Made by a program: the position numbers and the translations under genes. A stretch of DNA of 64,000 nucleotides, taken from contig CAVYVO010000028.1 of assembly GCA_963771985.1 (NCBI GenBank), positions 62,001 through 126,000 on the forward strand, read 5' to 3'. Origin of the DNA: Trebonia sp963771985. Its GTDB lineage: Bacteria > Actinomycetota > Actinomycetes > Streptosporangiales > Streptosporangiaceae. Under the pieces are notes generated by a model that searched no databases, was not told the DNA's origin, and saw only the letters and a program-made list of their open reading frames with translations. This document shows, one piece after another, positions 58,918 through 64,000 of this stretch (position 1 is its first letter; each line of letters opens with the position of its first letter).

Positions 58918-59492
58918 GTCCCGTTCCCCGGTCGGGCGAATGAGCGATGAGCGGCGTCCTCGGCTTGTGACCGGGCGCCGAAGGAGCAGACTCGCGACCG
59001 GCGACGGCTACAACCCTGTACGCCCCTGGTCAGACCGCCAAGTGGTACTATGCGGCCCTCGCACAGGGTTGTAGCATCATGTAGTCACGATCATTTGCTA
59101 CCTGATCCGTGAATCGCTGGGCCGATGCCTCACGTCGGCCCAGCCGCATGTCTGACCCCATCTGGGCACATGCGGCCGCTTACAGGCGGTCCTCGCGGCG
59201 GCGGCGTCGTTATCAGAGCGCCACAATCCTTTCGCCGTTGCATCCACCACATCTGCCTGCCACCCCCTATACTGATGGCTTAGATTTATTTCTTTACTGG
59301 ACTTCACTGAATTTCAGTGGAATTTAGATGATGTCGGTAGAGTACAGTTGATTATTCTGTTTCCCGAACTTGGTCCACTAAACGCTGTCAGCCCGCAACT
59401 TGCCACTCTTCAGGTCTGCTGAGGGCACAGTGAATCCCGGTCTGCACCTTGTGTAACTTGCCTCGCACTGGGGCTCATGGAGGTGACCACTC
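58918..59492. other. Long intergenic region with TACA-N4-TGTA inverted repeats
   Basis: No gene is supported in 575 bases. GCTACAACCCTGT (59007-59019) is repeated in inverse at 59063-59075. Each arm holds a TACAACCCTGTA-type site, 90-155 bases upstream of the small membrane gene. From about 59265 the DNA is AT-rich, with a CACTGAATTTCAGTG palindrome at 59305-59319, probably the promoter of the next gene. Confidence 0.5.
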
Positions 59493-60587
59493 ATGCCGCC
59501 CTCTCCGGCGCTACTTCAACTGGCCGTCCGCCTGCGACAGCTGCGTCTGGAGCAGTGGCCAGAGACTAGGCTGACCCAAGGTGAACTTGGGAAGGGGCTC
59601 GGCGCAGATCAGCCGCTGTCAGTGGCCACCATCGCCTCATGGGAGAACAAATCCGCGCCGAAGCTCCCCCAGCGGGAACGGATACTCGCTTACGCACAGT
59701 TCTTCGCCACGCCCAGGTCCGTTGCGGAGGAACCCCAGCTAGTGCCTGTCGACAGCTTCACGGACGAGGAGCGGGCCACTTACGGGGCACTCCGTGATGA
59801 ACTGCTCGCGTTGCATGACGCCGCGCGCGGGACACCACCCGAACTGATAGTCGCCGGAAGGTCCTGGCACTTCACTGACGCTGGTCCGCTGACGCTTGTC
59901 TGCGCGCAATTGCCCAAAGATAAGGCCGTCTCGCTAGCGGATCCCGGCAACCCGAATTACACCGAGCTGTTGTCCTTGGCCGATCTAGATGCCATGGTAG
60001 AGCTGCATGGCCACGTACGGGCGGAGAACCCTGCCATGGACGTATACTTCAAATCGGCCGCAAAGGTGGTTGCTGATGACCTGTCCGGCCATGTGGTGAT
60101 TATCGGCGGCATCGGCTGGAATGAAGTAACGCGGCGCATTCTAGACCTGATCCAGCTGCCTGTGACGCAGCAGGATGAGCCGAGTCTCGAATCCGGGGAA
60201 ATCTTCGTCGCGGAGATAGATGGCAAAGAGCGGAGATATCTGCCTAGCTGGTCAGAGACCGATCGGCAAAAATTGGTCGAAGATATCGGCCTGCTGGTCA
60301 GGATGCCCAATCCGCTGAATTCAAATCGCACACTTACGATGTGCAACGGCATCCACAGCCGGGGGGTGCTGGGTGTGGTGCGCAGCCTTACCGATAAGCG
60401 CCTGCGCGAATCCAACGAACGATACATAGCCCGAAATTTCTCGGATAGCCAACAATTCGGTATCCTAATGCGAATACAGGTCATAGAGGGACACACGATG
60501 ACACCCGATTTCAACACCACCGGGACCGTGCTTTATCAGTGGTCCACTAATGTATCCGGCGCTACTGACTTTAAGGCCGGACGGTGA
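59493..60587 (+). CDS. XRE-type regulator with unrecognised C-terminal domain
   Basis: A 364-residue protein from ATG 59493 with GGAGGTGA upstream. The N-terminal HTH spans about 8-70 (LRQLRLEQWPETRLTQGELG, SVATIASWENKSAPKLPQRE). The rest is one large domain I cannot name: LTLVCAQLPKDKAVSLADPG, VVIIGGIGWNEVTRRILDLI, LVRMPNPLNSNRTLTMCNGI, HSRGVLGVVRSLTDKRLRES and FGILMRIQVIEGHTMTPDFN. The GGIGWN and CNGIHSRG motifs look like a nucleotide or sugar pocket. Base use is less GC-rich than the neighbours, with many A/T third positions. It overlaps the next gene by 4 bases (GTGA). Confidence 0.7.
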   Translation: MPPSPALLQLAVRLRQLRLEQWPETRLTQGELGKGLGADQPLSVATIASWENKSAPKLPQRERILAYAQFFATPRSVAEEPQLVPVDSFTDEERATYGALRDELLALHDAARGTPPELIVAGRSWHFTDAGPLTLVCAQLPKDKAVSLADPGNPNYTELLSLADLDAMVELHGHVRAENPAMDVYFKSAAKVVADDLSGHVVIIGGIGWNEVTRRILDLIQLPVTQQDEPSLESGEIFVAEIDGKERRYLPSWSETDRQKLVEDIGLLVRMPNPLNSNRTLTMCNGIHSRGVLGVVRSLTDKRLRESNERYIARNFSDSQQFGILMRIQVIEGHTMTPDFNTTGTVLYQWSTNVSGATDFKAGR

Positions 60588-61861
60588 TGCCCAATCACAG
60601 AGGCGGCATCCGCCAGCACGCCACCCACGCGAATCTCATCGGACATGGCGCGCCGGATCTCGTCAAACAGGCGGATCCCTCCGCGCCCGACGCCATCATC
60701 GTTCCCGCATCACGCACGGCCCAGAACCTCGAGCAAGCGATCACGCTGGCACGGGCCGTGCAGTGTCAGCTAGTAATCCTGTGCAGCCGTGACGCGCACG
60801 CCGCCGACGTGCATACAGTCCTGGACGCACGGTCGTTCTCGGACGCCACCGTCATCGACATGCCGCTCACCTATAGGCATGATTTCTTCGCTTTCGCGAC
60901 TACGGACTGGATAAAGGAACAGTGTCCCGTCCGCGACAGCGATCTGAGCCTAAAGCGCAACGTGGGACTAGTTCTCGCGCGCATGCTGGGCTGGAAACGC
61001 ATCTTTTTTCTGGATGACGACATCAGAGATCTCGATGCCGCTGCGCTGCTAGAAACTGTGGCGCTGCTAGATAAGCCCAATTCCCTAGGGCAGCGGTACT
61101 GTTCGGCCGGAATCGCGGCTTCCTACTTCCCCGATAACTCCGTGGTCTGCCACGCTCGCAGGGCCATTGGAGAATTTCAGGATGTCTTCGTCAGCGGCTC
61201 AGCCCTTGCGGTGGACTGCACGGTCCCTTTTGCTTTCTTCCCTGATATCTATAATGAAGACTGGCTATTTTTCTACCGCGACGCCGCCGAGGGCCGACTG
61301 GGCAGCTCCACGCGGAGGGCAACCCAGCTTCGGTATGACCCGTTCGCGAACCCGGTGCGAGCGGAGAGCGAGGAATTCGGCGACGTCATCGCCGAAGCGC
61401 TTTACGCGCTTCTTGACGAGGATTTGAGCGTCGAGCACGCCACCGAAGCGCGCTGGGAGCAATTCCTGGCAGACAGACAGCATATTCTGAATGACATCAT
61501 CGCCCGCTCAGACCAGGCACCACGTCATATGCGGGAGAAGATGAAGCACTCGGTCGAAATAGCACGCAAGTGTCTGAAAGAAATCCAGCCGCGGATGTGT
61601 GTGCAGTATGTCCAGCTCTGGCGGCGGGACCTAAGACAGTGGGAGATGACACTGAAGGAGATCCCACGCGTGAGGTCGACCTCCGATGCTCTGGACAGAC
61701 TGGGCCTCGCCTCCGCGGTGAACGATGCCATGCCACGAGACTACGCCGTCCAATCGACGGTGGCTGAGGACGGCGAGGTATCTGCGGCTGCAGGCGAGTC
61801 GTGCCGTCAACCTGCAGATAGCGACATGATCAGCGAAGATCGTGTGCTGGTAACGCAGTGA
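60584..61861 (+). CDS. GT-A-like protein (putative glycosyltransferase)
   Basis: A 425-residue soluble protein from GTG 60584, coupled to the XRE-type gene. KRNVGLVLARMLGWKRIFFL is followed by DDDIRDLD (144-151), a DXD-type metal site like that of GT-A enzymes. VFVSGSALAVDCTVPFAFFP and IYNEDWLFFYRDAAEG (about 225) match the acceptor region of GT2-type folds. The C-terminal 130 residues are charged and helical with no known domain. It has no membrane segment. The sugar donor is unknown, and a nucleotidyltransferase reading is possible. Lower GC than its surroundings suggests transfer together with the regulator. Confidence 0.65.
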   Translation: MMPNHRGGIRQHATHANLIGHGAPDLVKQADPSAPDAIIVPASRTAQNLEQAITLARAVQCQLVILCSRDAHAADVHTVLDARSFSDATVIDMPLTYRHDFFAFATTDWIKEQCPVRDSDLSLKRNVGLVLARMLGWKRIFFLDDDIRDLDAAALLETVALLDKPNSLGQRYCSAGIAASYFPDNSVVCHARRAIGEFQDVFVSGSALAVDCTVPFAFFPDIYNEDWLFFYRDAAEGRLGSSTRRATQLRYDPFANPVRAESEEFGDVIAEALYALLDEDLSVEHATEARWEQFLADRQHILNDIIARSDQAPRHMREKMKHSVEIARKCLKEIQPRMCVQYVQLWRRDLRQWEMTLKEIPRVRSTSDALDRLGLASAVNDAMPRDYAVQSTVAEDGEVSAAAGESCRQPADSDMISEDRVLVTQ

Positions 61862-62030
61862 GTGCCTGCTCTAGGCTGACGCATTTGCGCCGCGAGAGGC
61901 CGGCTCCTCTATGCTCATCGGCCGTCAACGCATAGGCTCGTGTCGATGTAACGCGGGGCTGTGAGAGCCGCCTAGTGCTGTCGCACCGGGGCGGCCGAGC
62001 GTTACATGTGGTCGGCGGGACGGAGCATGC

Positions 62031-63245
62031 ATGTCGTGGGTCCGGTTGCGACTGGATCCCCCGATGCTCCGCCTGCTCGCCTTCGTGTGCGCGCTCGTCC
62101 TCGTCGACACGATCTTCTTCTCGGCACTGGTGCCGCTGCTGCCCCATTACGCGCGGGTCGCCGACCTCTCCAAGGCAGGGGCGGGTGTCCTTGTCGCGGC
62201 CTACCCGGCCGGGACGCTTGTCGGCGCACTGCCCGCCGGCGTGCTGGTCGCGAGGCTGGGTGACCGGCGGGTGGCGCTGCTTGGCCTGGCGCTGATGAGC
62301 GCGGCCACGCTGGTCTTCGGCTGGACGACGACGGCCGGAGTGCTCGACGCGGCCCGGTTCGTGCAGGGCATCGGCGGGGCGTGTACCTGGGCGGCTGGCC
62401 TGGCCTGGCTGGCGACCGCCGCCCCCGACGAACGACGTGGTGAACTCCTGGGGATGGCGTTCGGGTCCGCCGTCGTTGGCGCGCTCTTCGGGCCTGTCGT
62501 CGGATGGATCGCGAACCAGGTAGGCACCGGTCCCGCTTTCTCCGCCGCCTCGTTCGGCGGAGCCGTCCTGATGGTAGCCGCCTTCACGGTGCCATCACCG
62601 CGCAAGCCCGATCCGCAACGGCTTAAGGCCGCGTGGCCCGCGTTGCGTGACCGCCGGGTCGCCATGGGGGTATGGCTGATGGCGCTGGCCGGCATGGCTT
62701 TCGGAGTAGTGGATGTGCTTGCGCCGCTCCGGCTTGCCCGGCTGGGCGCGTCCGGAACGATCATCGCGGCTACGTTCCTGTGCGCTGCCCTGGTTGAGTC
62801 GATGCTCTCACCGGTCGCGGGGCGGATGTCCGACCGGCTGGGCGCGGCGCGGCCGCTGACGATTTCCCTGACCGCCGGCGCCGCGTGCGCTGTCCTCATA
62901 CCGCTCGCGACGGCGACGCCATGGCTGATCGTGCTGCTCATCGTCGGCACGCCCTTCTACGGCTCGCTTTTCACTCCGGCCTCCGCCCTGCTCAGCGCGG
63001 GCGCACAAGAACTAGGCCTCAACCAGGGGATCGCGTTCTCCCTGTCCAACCTCACCTGGGCAGCCGGGCAGGCCATCGCCGCATCCGGAAGCGGCGCGCT
63101 CGCCGAAGCCACCTCGGACTTGGTCCCGTACCTGCTGCTCGCCGTCGCCTGCCTCGCGACGCTGGCCTGGCTGGTGCCGCGAACCCGGGCGAAGCAAGAG
63201 CAGGCTGGCGGGTCAGGCGCGACCGTTCGGAATAGTCGCCGTTAA
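62031..63245 (+). CDS. MFS transporter (12-helix)
   Basis: A 404-residue permease from ATG 62031 (MSWVRLRLDPPMLRLL). Motif A is ARLGDRRVALLGLALMS (about 83), with FVQGIGGACTWAAGLAWLA and a second motif A, GRMSDRLGAARPL (about 263). Twelve helices are predicted. It resembles multidrug or sugar exporters of the DHA1 type. Its last 33 bases overlap the 3' end of the convergent SGNH gene. Confidence 0.88.
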   Translation: MSWVRLRLDPPMLRLLAFVCALVLVDTIFFSALVPLLPHYARVADLSKAGAGVLVAAYPAGTLVGALPAGVLVARLGDRRVALLGLALMSAATLVFGWTTTAGVLDAARFVQGIGGACTWAAGLAWLATAAPDERRGELLGMAFGSAVVGALFGPVVGWIANQVGTGPAFSAASFGGAVLMVAAFTVPSPRKPDPQRLKAAWPALRDRRVAMGVWLMALAGMAFGVVDVLAPLRLARLGASGTIIAATFLCAALVESMLSPVAGRMSDRLGAARPLTISLTAGAACAVLIPLATATPWLIVLLIVGTPFYGSLFTPASALLSAGAQELGLNQGIAFSLSNLTWAAGQAIAASGSGALAEATSDLVPYLLLAVACLATLAWLVPRTRAKQEQAGGSGATVRNSRR

Positions 63246-64000
63246 TCCCAAAGCCGGCGGGGAAGTCTGCGACGGGGACGGTGTGGGGAGTACTAGCGGG
63301 GTCGGCGACAGCGTGGGCAGCGCCTGCTCGTCGGCGAGGGCGATCGCCAGCTCGCCGGCCGCGTTGGGGTGCAGCGGCGCGGGGTCGCCGGGGCCCTGCA
63401 CATACGGGTCGGTAGTGCACAGCTCGTGGCCGGTGAACTGAGGCTGCGCCACCCCGAACCCGAACAGCCCGGCGCCCTGCGCCAGCACTGTGTTCAGCTG
63501 CCCGAGCCGGGACAGCAGCACCTTCTCCTTGGCCGGTGTCATCTCGTACTGCCGCAGGCAGCCGATCGACGACCCGAACGGCGAGTAGTACTCGTTGATG
63601 AGCACCGCCGGGTGCCCGGGCAGCTTGTCCAGGTCGCTGAGCAGCTCGTAATAGTTGCGCGTGAACGAGTCGAGCAACTGGCTGAAGTACGCGGAGGACA
63701 CCTTGTCATTGCACACCGTGGTGGCCGCGCACAGGCGTGTCATGACCGACCAGGACAGGTCGTCCGCCCCGACGCTGACGATGATCAGCTTCGCGCGGGT
63801 AGCCGCCTCGGCCACCGGCAGCTGCGGCGCGGCGATCTCGCCGTCGTACAGCACCTCCGGGCCGAGCAGGCCGTTCAGGATCGTCGCGCTGCCGCAGGCC
63901 AGGTTCAGCACGTTCCAGTTGTTGGCGGTCGCCAGGTCGCTCGCGTAGGAGTCCGGCGAGCGGCCGCATGCCTTGTCCAGGTCGCTTGGGTTCGCCCCCC
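63213..64000 (-). CDS. SGNH/GDSL-type hydrolase, 5' end beyond window
   Basis: The frame is open from base 64000 to the stop at 63213, so about 262 C-terminal residues are seen. ACGRSPDSYASDLATANNWN and VLNLACGSATI form the block after the nucleophile, which lies outside the window. IIVSVGADDLSW carries the oxyanion (GxDD instead of GxND) region, and PGDPAPLHPNAAGELAIALA holds the catalytic Asp/His (D-x-x-x-H). Several Cys pairs suggest an exported enzyme. The tail is Pro/Ser/Thr-rich. Likely a secreted esterase or lipase. Confidence 0.85.
   Translation of the reverse strand, partial: GANPSDLDKACGRSPDSYASDLATANNWNVLNLACGSATILNGLLGPEVLYDGEIAAPQLPVAEAATRAKLIIVSVGADDLSWSVMTRLCAATTVCNDKVSSAYFSQLLDSFTRNYYELLSDLDKLPGHPAVLINEYYSPFGSSIGCLRQYEMTPAKEKVLLSRLGQLNTVLAQGAGLFGFGVAQPQFTGHELCTTDPYVQGPGDPAPLHPNAAGELAIALADEQALPTLSPTPLVLPTPSPSQTSPPALGLTATIPNGRA

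Noticed and set aside
1..64000. Biosynthetic gene cluster for a specialised metabolite
   Set aside because: No PKS, NRPS, terpene cyclase or RiPP enzymes occur; the DrrAB-like exporter and MFS pumps are not enough.

Overview
The window is high-GC DNA with strong G/C bias at third codon positions, GTG starts and actinobacterial gene families (an Rv1733c-like protein, DosR/DosS-like regulators, prolipoprotein diacylglyceryl transferase, form II CO-dehydrogenase-like genes, DUF2332, Clp_N proteins). It comes from a chromosome of a soil-type Actinomycetota. The sequence alone does not fix the family. I see no rRNA, tRNA or CRISPR array.

Layout. 1-8.1 kb: a partial secreted protein, an L,D-transpeptidase, then a polyprenol-type sugar/redox neighbourhood (DUF2064 nucleotidyl/glycosyltransferase, GT2, NAD-dependent epimerase, a PhoB-like two-component pair, a class I methyltransferase). 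A split sulfite-oxidase-like molybdoprotein (12.3-14.4 kb) and a GT87 mannosyltransferase (10.2-11.8 kb) belong to the same theme. 8.6-10.1 kb: scar of an integrative element (short GntR regulator, small ORF, decayed tyrosine integrase). 15-23.9 kb: housekeeping and accessory genes (DUF2332, two DedA-type proteins, CoxE-like VWA and MoxR ATPase, deaminase, GNAT, YbaK, GT87, Lgt).

24.4-50.5 kb is the most coherent part: a stress/dormancy island like a DosR regulon gathered in one place. It encodes a DosR-like regulator, a twin-GAF DosS-like kinase, an Rv1733c-family protein, FtsH, an MFS pump, an MreB-like protein, a pyridoxamine-oxidase-fold protein, a stand-alone cytochrome b, a STAS protein, two universal stress proteins, an ABC exporter, an adenosine-specific kinase and a CBS-BON protein. 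It also holds an acetyl module: Acs, GNAT-linked ADP-forming acyl-CoA synthetase, phosphoketolase and acetate kinase. Five places carry palindromes with 12 of 14 core matches to the mycobacterial DosR box, in front of both regulators, the cytochrome b, the divergent Usp/Acs pair and the CBS region. Together the genes suggest a hypoxia-triggered programme that reroutes sugar phosphates to acetyl-phosphate, ATP and acetyl-CoA and protects membrane and protein quality.

50.5-58.9 kb: a SWIM/SNF2 helicase, a Clp_N-HTH protein under a palindromic leaderless promoter, and a coxLSM-like operon. 59.5-61.9 kb: a less GC-rich two-gene island (XRE-type regulator with an unrecognised C-terminal domain, overlapping a GT-A-like protein) that looks acquired. 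The end holds an MFS transporter and a partial SGNH hydrolase.

Two features cut across the window. First, a 51-53 bp inverted repeat (arms carrying a GATTGCGCAATC-type palindrome around a CTAG-centred spacer) occurs four times between genes, with two half copies. Second, six conserved genes each carry a single-base frameshift, which points to sequence error or recent decay.
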